A stretch of DNA of 64,000 nt from Apostichopus japonicus (lineage: Eukaryota; Echinodermata; Holothuroidea; Aspidochirotida; Stichopodidae). The position numbers and the translations under genes were made by a program. The notes beneath the pieces are model-generated. The model saw only the letters and a list, made by a program, of their open reading frames with translations. It ran no database searches and was not told the DNA's origin. The first letter of the stretch is position 1; each line of letters begins with the position of its first letter. Where the stretch lies: NCBI RefSeq assembly GCF_037975245.1, contig NC_092570.1:13971001-14035000 (forward strand), in the 5' to 3' direction. This document shows positions 1 through 13,507 of this stretch, in pieces.

Positions 1-361
1 AGTCCCATTCACGACCCCTTGAAAATAAGCATCGGTTCCCCCCCCCCAAGGGACCCTGGAGTACGCACGATCTAGGAAATCTTCAGACAATGACACGCGG
101 TATAAAAAAACAAATGACTTTGAATTGACTTGCTTAGTCGACGACCTTTTAATGCCCGACCTAAAAAGACACATTAGCTGTATCATAATTAGCAGCGTTG
201 TACGAGTCTGTGGGTCAATCTTTAACCAGTACAATGAATATGTCTGTAACTATTCTAATTTGTTGTTGTTGAACAATTTCCTTCAAATTCTTTCGCGCCT
301 TTTTAAATAGTCATATGAGTTTGTTTTTTATCAAAAGTCTTCCTGAGATGTCACCAATGCG
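1..361. other. Intergenic, no feature seen
   Basis: AT-rich with one C-run; no gene or repeat family recognised. Confidence 0.5.
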
Positions 362-658
362 CAGGCGCGCAGCGAGGAATTTGCCAAAGGAGGGGCAAAC
401 CTGTAGGCAAACTATCAGAGCCGTAGATTCGGCTTCAGAAACTAAGCGTAGCGCCACCATGTTTTGGCGCTACGCGTACAGGAAAAAATTGGCTGAAAAT
501 GCCTCCCAGATCGCTGGAAATGGCACTTCCCATGCCTTGTAAGTTGCATCTAAGCTTGAAATCACTAGCGATATCATAAAAACATACAAAATAAATATGC
601 TCGAGGGGGGGGGGGGGCCGGACGCCCCGTTCGCCCTCCCCCCTTGGCTACGCGCTTG
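362..658. mobile_element. Short non-autonomous hAT-like element (CAGGCGCG family), copy 1
   Basis: Ends CAGGCGCGCAGCGAGG and (inverted) CAAGCGCGTAGCCAAG. Flanks CCAATGCG and CTAATGCG match at 7 of 8 bases, an 8-bp target-site duplication as in hAT elements. No transposase frame. The interior holds the module with GATCGCTGGAAATGGCACTT shared by several elements here, plus a G-run. Confidence 0.75.
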
Positions 659-1186
659 CTAATGCGGCACTTCATAGCACCATCTTGTAAATATATATTG
701 TAAAAGTTACCATGATGGCTGGAGGACAATAATAGTTACATATATATAGAGGCCCCTGTTAGAGCTCAAGAGAGCAGACGACGAGAGAGTTCTAAACTTT
801 ATTGTTATCCCGTTTTTCATTGCTATTGTATCTTAATACCAAAGTTTACAGGCGGAAATAACTGCAAATACGTCATAGTGTCTCCATCTCATACATCTCC
901 AAATTAGGTTGACGAATAAAGCACCAAAAAAATGTTCAAATGGACCTGGACAAACAGTATTGAATTTGGATAGAGAATTCAAAACTATCCAAACCAGTTA
1001 AACAGAGCCCTGTTTTTTTTTTAAATTCCTTTTATTTCTTTATAACATTTGAAAGTTTGACACATTTTCTTTGTCTAAATGTAATGAAACCACTGTGTCA
1101 AGTTTCTAGTTTGATTAGCCTGATTGGCGGAAACATAACGAGAAATTCGTCTTGTCATTTGATCATATATAGAACACTCGTGTAAT

Positions 1187-1189
<3 letters not shown>
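659..1189. other. Intergenic, no gene seen
   Basis: Contains a TATATATAG motif near 740 and an AATAAA near 916, but no frame and no second copy in the window. Confidence 0.5.
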
Positions 1190-1270
<81 letters not shown>

Positions 1271-1278
1271 ATATATAG
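1190..1278. repeat. AT dinucleotide array
   Basis: Almost pure (AT)n with one C interruption near 1247. Confidence 0.95.
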
Positions 1279-1322
1279 TTCGCTATTTCAGTCGTCATAA
1301 CAACCAGTAAATATATATATAT

Positions 1323-3020
1323 CAGGTGCGTATCCAGGGGGGGCGTTGGGGGCGCGCGCCCCCCGGGTAAGGAAAAGAGGAGAGAAAAAAAGAGAAGAAA
1401 AAAGGGAAAAGGAGGGGGAAAAAAAGAAAAGGAGGAGAGAAAGGAAGGGAAAAGAAAAAGAAAAAAGAGAGAAAAAGAAGAAAAGGAGGGAGTAGAAGAT
1501 AGCCAAGACCTCGGGAAGAGAAAGAGGAACAGTCATAGTTAAAGCGCTGATCCCAATTATATACACAGGGTAGCCAGTGACAGATCAAGGATTACGGAGG
1601 GGGTGTGCGCCTCACCCTACCTATTACACCGACAACTCCATTTTTGACGTTTCCATTTTTCCTCTCTCACTAATGTATCTATATAAATACTATATATGGT
1701 CTATCATAACGCGTGTGTGTGTATGGACGCCTTAACAATTGTAGAATTGTGCTATATGGACCCAACTGTGGCTGGTCTTGAACTCGACCGAGTCGTCGGG
1801 GAACATGACGCATTTCGGGAAGGGGGCGACCGCCCCCCCCCCCCCCCGAGCAAATTTTCTCTACGACATCGCTAGTAATTTCAAAATAGACAATGCTTAG
1901 ATGCAACTTACAAGGCCTGGGAAGTGTCATTTCCAGCGATCTGGGAGGCATTTTCGGCCAAAATTTTTCTTGTACGCTTCGCGCCAACTCATGGTGGCGC
2001 TTCGCTTAGATAGTTTGCCTACAGGCTTCGCCCCTCCCTTGGCAATTACTCGCTACACGCCTGTTCGAATTTGTAAAGCAAAGAGCAGATCTAACATCAT
2101 ATCAGTGAGCATCGAAATGCATGTTCCACGATGAACAGCCTCAAAAACTGTCTATGTGTGTAGTCAAAGGCGTAGGAGCCAAATTGGATTTGGGGCTGTA
2201 ACGACTTGCCCGAAAAAAAAATGCCAAAATTTTTCGCGCAAGAAGCGCGCGTTCAACATATCGATGCCAATATCATATAAGCAAGCATCGGTCATTACAT
2301 TGCATGGCATCGTGTGCCTTAAGGTCCGTCAAAGTTGCACAGTATACCGCCGGATGCTAATGTAAACAACCAAATGTCTTATGTAGATGGAGAAAAAGCA
2401 TACAGATCCATTTATGTCAAAACTCTCTTTTACAGTAGTAATGTCGGCCAAGCTTACAACTTTATTTTAATTACCAAGGAGATCATTTTTAAGCTATTCA
2501 TTGCTATTTATTTTTCTTTCAGTAGGTGCCCGAAAAAAATGGGAAAAAATTTGGTTGCGGGAAGGGGGGGGGGGGCTGCAGCCCCGCCTCCTACGGGACC
2601 TACGCCTATGTGTGTAGTGTTCGGTTTCGATATACCTGATATCGGAAATATCTGCTATTTGTCATTTCCTTCAACCAAGTTTTATAATAGCCATTATAAG
2701 AGGTTGCAATATTTCTACACCAATAAATTAACTGTGTCGGAATTTTCCAAAATTTCCTCACCAACATTCTTCATCATACTTTCCTCTACTCGTGCAATTT
2801 TGACCTGTTAGGGGTTCAAGGAGGTTTTTCTATATTGGTTGTCCATAGATAGAATTTTCTGCAACATTATGGGTATGTTTTCAAGTGATTTTTATTCACG
2901 AGAAATGGGAATTTTCAAATTCTCAACAAATAATGGGCTTAAAACCTTGAAAAGTGGGGCTTTCGGCTATTGTGGGCCGTGACGTAGAATCACCTACAAA
3001 AGCAATCATCCATAGGACAT
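1323..3020 (-). mobile_element. Long TIR element, copy 1 (truncated at one end)
   Basis: It matches 52470-54079 in reverse orientation over about 1.6 kb, including the GA-rich tract at 1374-1500 and the internal module at about 1890-2060. Its outer end CAGGTGCGTATCCAGG is intact inside an AT array. The homology stops at about 3020, where the other copy continues to its second end. No recognisable protein. Confidence 0.8.
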
Positions 3021-6000
3021 TAATATGATTCTTCTTTTATTCGATCAAATTTTTATTCGATTTAATTTCCCCATAATTTTGACCATTGAATTATATAGAA
3101 TCATATATGAATATAACTTAAAGGAAATAATTTGATCATAAATTATGATGTCTGCAATTCGCAATCTAACAAGAAACTAACAAATGAAATAATTATAAAA
3201 GTACAGTTGCGAAAGGCAACCACCGCGTTCGAAGGATTGGATGTTCTATGTAACAAAGCATCAATCGAATTAAAAAACAATCAAGTGTGAAGCGACTAGG
3301 ATAAGTTGGTGAAGTTCCTCCCCCCCCTCCTCTCCCCACCCTAAAATGAATATATTGACTCGACGTCATAACTGACTCAAGTAGAGTCAGGAAAATGACT
3401 GATTATTGGTTGATTTCACCATAATAAACTGAACTGAATTGAACGTAACATATGACGTCATTCGTTACAACTCAGAAGTATATATGCATGGTGTAGTCTA
3501 TATAATATCCTCTCGATTCATAGAATGTTTTTTTGTTTCATTTTTATTTTTGGTATTTAGGAGATATGCCTACAAACCCATCCATCACCATTGGTCTATA
3601 TGGCATAGAGATAACTGCCATGACCAACTTCCCGAAATAGCTAAGAACACTCTGATTCCATTAGGATGATATCACAGATTGAATGTTCCTTCACACAGAA
3701 GGCCGAGGACTTGATCAAGTCTATATATGACACACCATCGAGCCGCATGTATACATGAGTGTTTCCATTTTGATATAGCCTATTTTTCTTTATAATATGT
3801 CATTTTGATTCTGTATTGGAGATTGGTTTCGCAAATGCTGAATCTATAAAATATGGAAACTCTAAACATAACCTAACATCGGTTTCAATGCCAACAATGT
3901 TAGTATTTTACCTTGAAAATATGACGCGGAAGAAAAAAAAAAAGTCAACAGTTTCAGATCTTATAGTGGATTGACAAATATCTCCTCCATCAATCAAAAT
4001 ATATTTCCTCTGTATGTTCTAACTTTTGTGATTTATAACCTATTTTATTTATTTTTTATTTATATATTGATGTTCTCACTCTTTTGTTGTATCCTGCCTC
4101 TTTGTATTGTTTGATTGAAACGATTGATTGAAATGAATTCTAAATTAAATTGAAAATGATTTTTGGGGTCATGTATTATATATACTAACGGCCTATTTCA
4201 CCATGTTTGTGTGTCTTCACTGACTGTTGTAAAACTAACTTTTTACTAGAAAATACGTTTCAACAAAACATTTTCATTTAACGTTTTGTCATGTTCCCCA
4301 AGACTGATGTTATTATTAATTTAAATCATTTTTCTAGAGGGTGATTTATCGTTTTGGTTTGGATTACGTTTATCTTTCAAAATATGACAGGCATGAATGA
4401 AATCATCTCCAGGGACTTCAAATAATAAGATGCTTTAAGATTTCTATTTTCTTTGTCTTTGATCGTGGCTTGAACGTCTCTGTGACAATAGACAATGATA
4501 CCCCGGGCTAAGATTTACTTTTCAAAGACAACAACTTTCTTATATTTATATTTACAAAAATCATTTTAATTTGATAAAATCTATGGAGAAAAAAAAAACG
4601 ATTCATTACGTCACACGAATGTTTATAAAATGTTTGTTGCCAGAAACTTAAACAGGACATATACATGCGATCAGTGAACTCAGTCAAGACAAGTTGCCAT
4701 GGTGACGAGCAATATAAAATCAATTGATTTTGTCAGTGCAGTGTTATTATAATAAACAGATCTAAGCAATTACATGGGTTTAATGTAAAACAAACACTTG
4801 CAGACAAATTACATCGGCTTATCGTCTGGCACCAAAGTTAGGAAAATACGCCGTAAGTTGTAATAACACGAAGTGATAAACATTTTCACTTGCAAGAAGA
4901 ATAACCGGGGTTGAATGCACTACAAAGGCCAGTCGCTCTGTCTTAATATCATAGAATTTACTGTAACTATAGGCATATTATGCTATTTAAAGTTGTGTAC
5001 CTTTGTTATGCCAAACGTTCTAATGAGATGCTTTGTTTTTGAAGTTCTCTGTGCTCATTAGAGAGAGTATGCAAAAAGCAGAAGTTTGAAGGTTGACCAA
5101 TATTTTAATTTTCTAACTGAAAGCTACGGACAATACAGTATAGTAATGATGCCCGTTAACACGCGTGAACGGATGTATTCTAACTTTAACAGCCGAGGAT
5201 AGACGACATTAAATCGTCTAAGCCGTCTAAGTTGAAATGGGTTAAAACTTAAAGTCTCGACTGTTTATTAACCAGTAAAAATTTCCCAATTGGCAGTTTA
5301 TTCCTTAATTCACATATTCAAACAAACAGTCCTGAAACATTGAAGTCTACCTTCAGTTTCAACAAACAGTTTCTTCCTTTTAAGCATCATTGCAAATCAC
5401 CTGCCCCCCCCCCACCTCCCCGCACCCCTCCGCCTCAAAACAATGTCGGCTCAGCCATATCCCGGTGGGACTAATTAACCTCCAGGCTGTGAACCAATGT
5501 ATAAAATGATACTTCAGTTTGAGAAGCTGTAAGATGTACCTCCTTATGGCAACCATCACTGCTTTCCTATAAACTGCATTGTATAAAGTAGTGAATTGGG
5601 GGTAATTATTGTACGTATAAACTGCCATGTGTTGCTCTTCAATGGACTCCTTGGTTTGAGTACAATAACATGAGTAAGAGTAGGCCTACAGTATCCTAAG
5701 TGTTAGTTTAAAGCCACGAGTGTTTACTATTTATTAGATGAATTTTGTTTTTTTCTATATTTCGAGTAAAAAGCCCACACGTACTATAGAACAAGTTATA
5801 ACTTGTAATCGTTACGAGCGTTGCAAAATTCGAGTACAACTTATAGGAGTTTGCCTTTCACTATCTTCAAGTTCCATTATAACAAAATACCCGCATAACA
5901 TTTGCACATGATAAATGTTACTACTCCAAATCACATTGAAAATGTAAAAACCGTGTACCGTATGATATGAATGTATTCATAAATCTAAGGTACTCGCAAA

Positions 6001-7324
6001 TAGATTTAATCACGTGGGTATTGCAAGTATACGTTTGTTTGGAAGTCTTACGTTGTGAATCCCGTTCGTTTATCATCTATACACTATAGAACTTCTCATT
6101 TCTTGATACATTATATTCGAAAGATCAATGCGAAAACAATCAAAAGTGAGCAACTTTATAAATTAGAGGAGAGAGGCGAGGGGTGGGTTGGGGAAGAGAG
6201 AATCCCTTTGAATAAATAAAAGTGAAATCTTCTTCACAGAAAACGCATACAAAGGGAAGTTCTACTTCAACACTATGTTGCTAATCTCTTCCCATACATT
6301 TATAGGACTTTACGGTACAAAGTGTGTTCATTAAAGCCAGCAGCAAATGTAACCGTCTTCGTTAACAGTGTATGATATTGCATGATATTTGTGCGGAACA
6401 ACTCTTTCTAACAGTAAAGATAAGTACGGTTGTATGCGATGAGGAGATATAATAGTTTGAAGGAGATATCAGTAGCTGCCATTTTTTAAATATGTGTTAC
6501 TATGGTGACACAATGACGTATAATCTTGAGATTCTCATTACTGTTCTGTGCCTGTTTTTCAGACTTAAAAGAAAGCAAGACTGCTACTGAAGACATTGTC
6601 AGCAGTAGATGATGTTACATTTTGAATATTAAGTACAAAATTAGCAAGTAACACTTCTAATCGAAGAAATCAAATAATTTAATGCGTATTTGATAGTCTA
6701 TGTCTGTAGTGCGGGCTCTATTAATGAAGTCATTCTAAAACACCCCCCCCCCCCCAAATGCTTCTCTTGTAGATGAAAGAACATAAAATGTTTCCCAACT
6801 GTATGTGGGAGTCATTTTTCAGTCATCCAATTGAGTTTACTTTTTTACTTCTTCTTTAAAGTTTAGGGTAAACACGTATTTCATTGCTCACGTGTTTATT
6901 TATCCTATTGCAATCGATCAATGAATGGTAAAAGGTGAAGTTGAAAAATAAAACTAGGGAAAAAAATTCATGGTTATGATATGCTTGCGCCTTTCCGACA
7001 AAGCAAGTTAAGTGTTCTTTTGATTGATCACCATACACAGTAGAACATTAAAGCAACATTAATGCAACATGCATGCAACATTAAAGCAACATATTGAAAC
7101 TAGATCGCTTGCAAGCCATAATCACCACACATGGCAAATCTGTAACCTGAAGTGACAGGTTGAATTTCATATATAGAAAAAGTCCATTTCTCGTTCTATT
7201 CACTGGAAAAGTGACGTGAGCAACATGAAGTATATTTGCTTATCATTCCGTTCTCTATAATCCACAATTATAGACTATCTAGCTAACCTCAATCAGGACT
7301 TCTTTTGTCTCATGAAAACTATAC
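3021..7324. other. Intergenic, no gene seen
   Basis: About 4.3 kb of AT-rich unique-looking DNA with C-runs at 3320, 5404 and 6742. Short frames here have no recognisable protein. Confidence 0.5.
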
Positions 7325-7700
7325 TAAAGAGAGGCCACTGCTATAAAAGTGTGGTACACTGGGCTACATACCACTGCTTTAACTGTGGTAGACTATAGGC
7401 TAGATACCGCTACTATGACAGTATGATAGGCTAGGTGATAGATACCTCAGCTGTGACAGTGTGATAGACTATGCTCAATATTACTGCTATAACAGTCTGA
7501 TAGGCTAGGTATACCTTAGCTGTGACAACGTGTGATAGGCTAGGCAAAATACAACTGCTATAAACGTGTGACAGGCTAGGCTATATACACCTCTTCGTGG
7601 TAGTGTGCTATGAAGGTAGGCTAGACTAAATACATAAATATTATAATGTGGTTGACAAGGCCTACTGTACGTTATGTGCATCTGCTATGACGGTGTGGTT
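7325..7700. repeat. Degenerate tandem repeat, period about 36 bp
   Basis: About eight diverged units around GCTATGACAGTGTGATAGGC and TAGGCTAAATACC. Unit length varies from 33 to 38. It is old, judging by the spread of changes. Confidence 0.7.
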
Positions 7701-9640
7701 AACTTAGGCAAAGTGTTTGCGCTTGTTTTTTTTAGAAACACAATCTAACGAAAGACGGTGTTCAATTGTATTTTATGTCATGCCGTACATTAAACCTGCT
7801 GCTGCTGAATGATTTCAGTTTTTTAAGATTTACCTACGAAGATTGTAAATTGATTGATCAACCCAAGTTGCTATTTGCTTGTCTGCGTTTGGCCCAGTCA
7901 AATATACAATGATGGTAATAGTTTTTATTGCCATCCGGTCACAGACTAATTACCTCTTAAAGTATCCGCCTATGATCCCTCGTCCAAAATGTCTCGCCTA
8001 ACTCAAAGCTTAGATTTATTTACAAGCTGCTGAACAATATCCAAAATTTTAATTCAATCCTTTTTCCTTTTGCTTTCAAATATCCAGTACGTATACTGAT
8101 AAGATTAATTCATATGTAAAATTTAAATCCTATAAACCTTAAGGTTAAAACTGCCAACAGTACTTTCCTACTCTGAAGGGATATGACCCTAACTTAGGTT
8201 TATTCCGAGAAGTGATACGTTAAGTATCCGAATACAGTGTGACATTATGCATAGAGTCGTTCACTGAGACTGACACGTTACCGTACTGTGAGCTGGGTGA
8301 GCTGTCACATGAGACATCGGTGACATGTGAAAGTCACTCGAGCACGAAAAGAGAAAGAAAATTAAAAACGAAAGATATAAGGGTTTTAAGTGTAGGCTGC
8401 TAGGTTCAGGCAGGAACTATAGCATACGTTCGCCTTCCCTGTATTGATTATGGTTGTATAAACAAATTATAATAAAGGCGTTATAGTTCTTATCGAGTAA
8501 AAAAAGTAGTCTACCAAGGAGTTCTATGGTTATGAATATAGCTCGGCGAAAATGAGATTTAGTTTACACGCATGTAAAGTCAGTATAACTTAAATAATAG
8601 AAAAAGCTAGAGAGGCTAGTACAATGGTTAGAAATGGCCAAGCTTCTACATCTTTCTATAGCGCTTGCTATCAATACCAAAGGGAGTACTGACGTCACAA
8701 ATACATATAAAACTCCAATTGTCCTTGATCAATGTGGAAAATAATTCAGATATCGCAAAATCTGCAACAGCGAACTTTTGGCAAGTTTAAACATTTATAA
8801 TTATTATTATTTTTGGGGAGGTTGGTATTGCTTTGTTAAACAATATATAATATTGTCACACAGTGACAGTTATCTGTTGTTTGTGCATTTTGAATAGGTT
8901 GTTAGGCCAACATTCATAACGTTTGTCTAACTTGAAGTGACCGGATTTCAACGGCACCGCAACAAAATAACTTTTCTTTCATGAGATCAATTTCTGTTCA
9001 TATTACCCCTATACCCTTTATCAACGAAATTTATATATAGCAACCGCCACCACCTATAAGGGCTCGTATTGGTGTAGTACCCATGGAGTTTATTTACACG
9101 CCCTTAACTGTCTTGTACCCGTACGCGCTTAAAATTTGTATTTATATCTGTACTCGTAACGCGGGAAATACTGCTCGTACAGTGTATCTATTACCAAACA
9201 GAAATATACCAACGTTGCGCATAATAGTCAATGGCGCTCAATTCCGTTTGTGTATCCTTCCACAAGAAATAACAAGAAAACATGTACAGCAAACAAAAAT
9301 AAATAGAGCGAAATGTATTACTGGATAGTTTATACAGTCAAGTGATCCACCACTTGGAAGATTGTTCAGACATTAAAAACCCTCTCTGTCATACCGCACA
9401 TAGCCTATTTCATAATAATAAGCTTTACCACTGCAGTTATTTTTTTTTTTTTTGTTAACCGTCACCCTTAAACATAAGTAAGTACCGATAACATTAAGCA
9501 GTCAATGTTTAGCTTTACATTTACACAGCAGTAAAAGTAGGTTTGCAATAGCAAGTCAGAGTCTATTATCCAAATGAATGGTTTTTTCCAGTCCTCTGAT
9601 GATATTACTTATCACACAAAAAGTGACATCATTAGTATGT

Positions 9641-9683
<43 letters not shown>

Positions 9684-10368
9684 GGAAACCTTCCTTCGCC
9701 TAACGTTAAAGTCTGTGGTAAATGTAATTGAACAGCGAAATTGTTGTGTCTTATACAAACCTTTACGTTTACCTATATATACTGCTTTCTTTTCTTTGAT
9801 CTTTTTCGCAATACAACTAATGGACTTCGTAATGTTCTTTTTGCCTAAGGGGTTCATATAAGTTAATGCATTAACTCTCACTCTAGGTATGATCTTGCCG
9901 TCATTATCAGGGAGCACGAAGCTGCCATTTCTAAATGGCACTTCCCTGTCATTATCGTCGAAGTTGAGTGAGCTTGAAATACATTGCCGTATCTTGTAGA
10001 AAAATATACCAACTGTATCAAATTTTTTCATAAGTTTTCGTATCATGATTTCCACCATTTTGTAGATCATGGGTGAAGTGGGGGGGGGGGGGCTTAGGAG
10101 ACGAGCGCTTATGCTATTGCCTAATAGAGATTTTTCAACGAATTTTCTTCATTTCATGCTCAACAATTGTATAAGACGAAAAGGGTCTTCGCTCAGCGAT
10201 AAAATACGATAGCTAATACTGGAAGTGGAAGGAATGGTCAATTCTACACAATGTAAGTCAAAATGTGAGAGATATCTGCAAGGGAATGGGGGTATGGATG
10301 GGTGGAATGTAGGTACTATGGGTAGCTCCCTATAATACCGTTACATCCCCTTCCCACATCCGCAATTA
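7701..10368. other. Intergenic, only an AT array inside
   Basis: AT-rich; apart from the AT array at 9644-9680 and homopolymer runs nothing is recognised. Confidence 0.5.
9644..9680. repeat. AT dinucleotide array
   Basis: Pure (AT)n. Confidence 0.95.
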
Positions 10369-10730
10369 CAAGGGCGTAGGAACCGGGGGGCTGGGGCGCC
10401 AGCCCCCCCAGTGAAAAATATGGAGGGGCGGAAGTATCATTCCGCCCCCGCTTCGCAAGTCAGAAAACCCCTTTTTCATTTCCAAATGAGAAAAAAAATC
10501 TCATTTGGAGCACCAAATTGCATCTAAGGCCAGGTGAAAATGCAAAATTATATACAAAATGGAGTGGGTGGGTTGAAGTGTGCTATATTGCACCAAATTG
10601 CATCTGAGGCCACCTGGAAATTCCAAACAATTCCAAAGGGGATGGGGACACCCCCCCTTAGACCCGTCCCCAGGTCGGCCATCAGTCTTCAGCCCCCCCC
10701 CCCACTCAAAAGTACCTTCCTACGCCACTG
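10369..10730. mobile_element. hAT-like MITE (CAGTGGCGTAGGAA family), copy 1
   Basis: 362 bp with 14-bp inverted ends CAAGGGCGTAGGAA / CAGTGGCGTAGGAA and a perfect 8-bp target duplication CGCAATTA on both sides. The G/C-run-rich interior contains two degenerate repeats of GCACCAAATTGCATCTRAGG. No coding capacity. Confidence 0.9.
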
Positions 10731-11490
10731 CGCAATTAGATTTGTATATTGTCGAGTTTATCGACGTCTGTGTGGAAGTTTCGTCTTTTGATCAAATTAG
10801 TGACAGCAAAATGACTCAATTTATCAGCGGAGGTATATAGATGCAGGATTTACAGCAAAAAAAGCAGTGTGGCACTGAGATCGTTGGAGCCGACTTATAT
10901 GTAAGAGGTTTGGTGTCACCCACCCCACCCCTGCGCCGCACCCCCGTTGGGTTGCCAGAGAGGCTTACACTACTGGGTCCGCGTCTGATCCGATTCTCAT
11001 TTCGCATTCTTCCTAACGATTTATTTTTTGAACCAACGTATTAATCTATTGTAGAATCCCTTTAAAGAATGATAAATAACGATGTTTATCTCCTTTACAT
11101 TACAAGCATGCACCCAACACCGATATTTATCTTTCCTTTTTCTTTCCTCCATTAAGACTCTTTTGATTTTCCCTTTTCTTGTTTTTTTCTTTGTTGTTCA
11201 AATGAAGCATCCGCGGTGTGTTACTAATGCGCAAAATGGTAAAAACCCCATTTCACGACTGACGTATGAATTTTTTCACGCTCCTTAACTCCGATTAATT
11301 GTGACTTTCGATTTCGCAGCCATCGATGATTTTCTGTTGAATTGTTATTAATTGTTAAGCGTGCACGCTCACGAATAGTGATGTCCTATCGTTTTTTTTT
11401 TGATGATCTTTATACGCCGGAGCATCTAACTGGAGAATGTTAACAGTTCATTTTAAATTAAGGCTTGTTCCTGTAACGGAATATCAATAT

Positions 11491-11491
<1 letters not shown>

Positions 11492-11558
<67 letters not shown>

Positions 11559-11581
11559 ATATATATATATATAAATATATA

Positions 11582-11626
<45 letters not shown>
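11492..11626. repeat. AT dinucleotide array
   Basis: (AT)n of about 135 bp with interruptions near 11558, 11573 and 11584. Confidence 0.95.
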
Positions 11627-11630
<4 letters not shown>

Positions 11631-12126
11631 CGGTGCAGGCTTTTCTTCCATGGACTGACGCTCTTGGCAAGAGTTCAACGCAAATCTGTCTTCTCCTTAG
11701 CTTTAATAAGAGAGTATATAAAGAAGAATAGATGGAAGCGGAAGCTATGTTATGAATTGTAATACTCATGACGTCACCAATGACGATTGCGCAACATTTT
11801 CTAACTAAACTGAATTTATTTATTGAATGGATGGTTCGTGACTATTTCGGTATATTTATTACATCCTCCGCGATAAATTTTGCCATTCTTTTTTCTTTAA
11901 ATATAAATTCAGTTATATATATGTCATTGATATTTGAGCAGTAATTAACTTATAAAAAATGTACTTTTAGGTAAATATAAATCTAAATTTAACAATTTTT
12001 TACTAATTTATGGACTAAAGATCTGTGTCAGTTCGCTGGTTAATAAAAAATAAAAAAAGATTTTAAATTGTAGGCTGGATTTGAAAAGTGGAAAGAAAAT
12101 GTCAACATTTTTGCTTACTTTGTGTC

Positions 12127-12342
12127 ATGATAGCATGCATGACTAAAATGTTAAATCGTCTAAAGCACATAGTACCCCTAATTGAACGAATGATTCCAGT
12201 CAACCTGATAACCCGTTTACGACGCATAATATGTACTGCATTCTTGCTGGTTATTGTGCTATTTATTCCAGTTTATTTCACTGTTGAGTTTATACAAAAC
12301 ATCAAGAATGAATTTAAGCAGACTTTATGTCTTGATCTGTAA
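12127..12342 (+). CDS. Possible small membrane protein ORF, unrecognised
   Basis: 71 codons from the first ATG: a basic amphipathic stretch (NRLKHIVPLIERMIP), one hydrophobic segment IICTAFLLVIVLFIPVYFTV, then a polar end. AATAAA follows at about 12352. No family recognised; AT-rich chance ORF is the main alternative. Confidence 0.18.
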   Translation: MIACMTKMLNRLKHIVPLIERMIPVNLITRLRRIICTAFLLVIVLFIPVYFTVEFIQNIKNEFKQTLCLDL

Positions 12343-13254
12343 TAGTCCAAGAAATAAATTTGCCGAATATTCTGTCCTTGTGTTAACTTGTGTATCATAA
12401 TCTCATTCAAAATCTGTTGAAATTTTCCGAAAAGCTCTTCCCGTTGCCAATATACACACATTTGAAGTTTTGATGAATCTTGGAAAACTCATCATGTGAA
12501 ATATGTGCAAACTAAGGAGTGTTGCGCTCATCAAACATTTCTTATTTTAGCCCTTAAAAAGTTAGCGCCTAATTACAAGCCCACATTTATCATTTGAATA
12601 ATGTGATGTTCCTCTTGTCAAAGAAGACAATAACATATTTTCAAAAGATCGCCTAAGGCCACAAACCTGTGCTCAGTGTCCTTGAAACGAAGGTTGTAAA
12701 AACAAAGGAATAGCAGAACAGAAAATAAGGCAGTCACTCCTGCTCATTATCAATGTGCATAATTAGCTAACATTTATTCATAAATAAAATTAGAATGATG
12801 AAAACCCTTGTAAAATGATCAATATTTGATGGATTTTGATGGGAGTTGAAACTATTTTCATGATTTCTGGTATATAGGTGTCCGTATAGGCTTTTTAGTA
12901 CTAGTAATGTTTTTTACAACTATTCTGGTTTTCTAGAAATTCTCCTTTAAGCTTAAAATTGATGATATTGTCAACTCCTCACGGTTATATGCGACTAAAT
13001 GTTAATATTATTCCATTGTTTTATAGATTGTAATAACTCACGCAAAACATTTCTTTAAATTATATTCATATCAACAACGGAGCACCCTTGGGTGACAGTG
13101 AGCATGATTAGTCTTTTGACAAATTTGTAACGCATTGTAAACAGGTTAGCTGAGAATGTCATCGAGATCTGAAGTTTTTCCATCGACTTTTTTTGTTGCA
13201 TCTGAGGAACTAATCCAATGGTTTGTCTAGATAGCACTATTTCTTGCATGATTA

Positions 13255-13507
13255 TATGATATGATATTATATGTGATATGACGTGAATGTGACGTATCGC
13301 ATCGTAGCATATCATAGCATATCATATCCTATCATATCATATCATATCATATCATATCCTATCATATCCTATCCTATCCTATCCTATCATATCCTATCAT
13401 ATCCTATCCTATCCTATCATATCATATCCTATCATATCCTATCATATCCTATCATATGCTATCCTATCCTATCATATCCTATACTATCCTATCCTATCAT
13501 AGCATAT
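13255..13507. repeat. Pentanucleotide array (ATCMT)n
   Basis: Mixed CATAT and CCTAT units. The clean core is about 13318-13500, with degraded copies on both sides. The period is five, so the reading frames are artefacts. Confidence 0.92.

Noticed and set aside
660-930. TATA-like motif and downstream AATAAA suggesting an LTR-type fossil
   Set aside because: No second copy, no matching ends, no coding remains nearby; not enough to call.
1288-1588. Ser/Phe/Leu-rich reading frames
   Set aside because: Translation of the purine-rich tract within a transposable element; the same tract recurs at 53811-54179.
3439-3669. 76-codon frame after a TTTAG acceptor-like site
   Set aside because: No family resemblance, and the frame compatible with the acceptor closes soon; chance is likelier.
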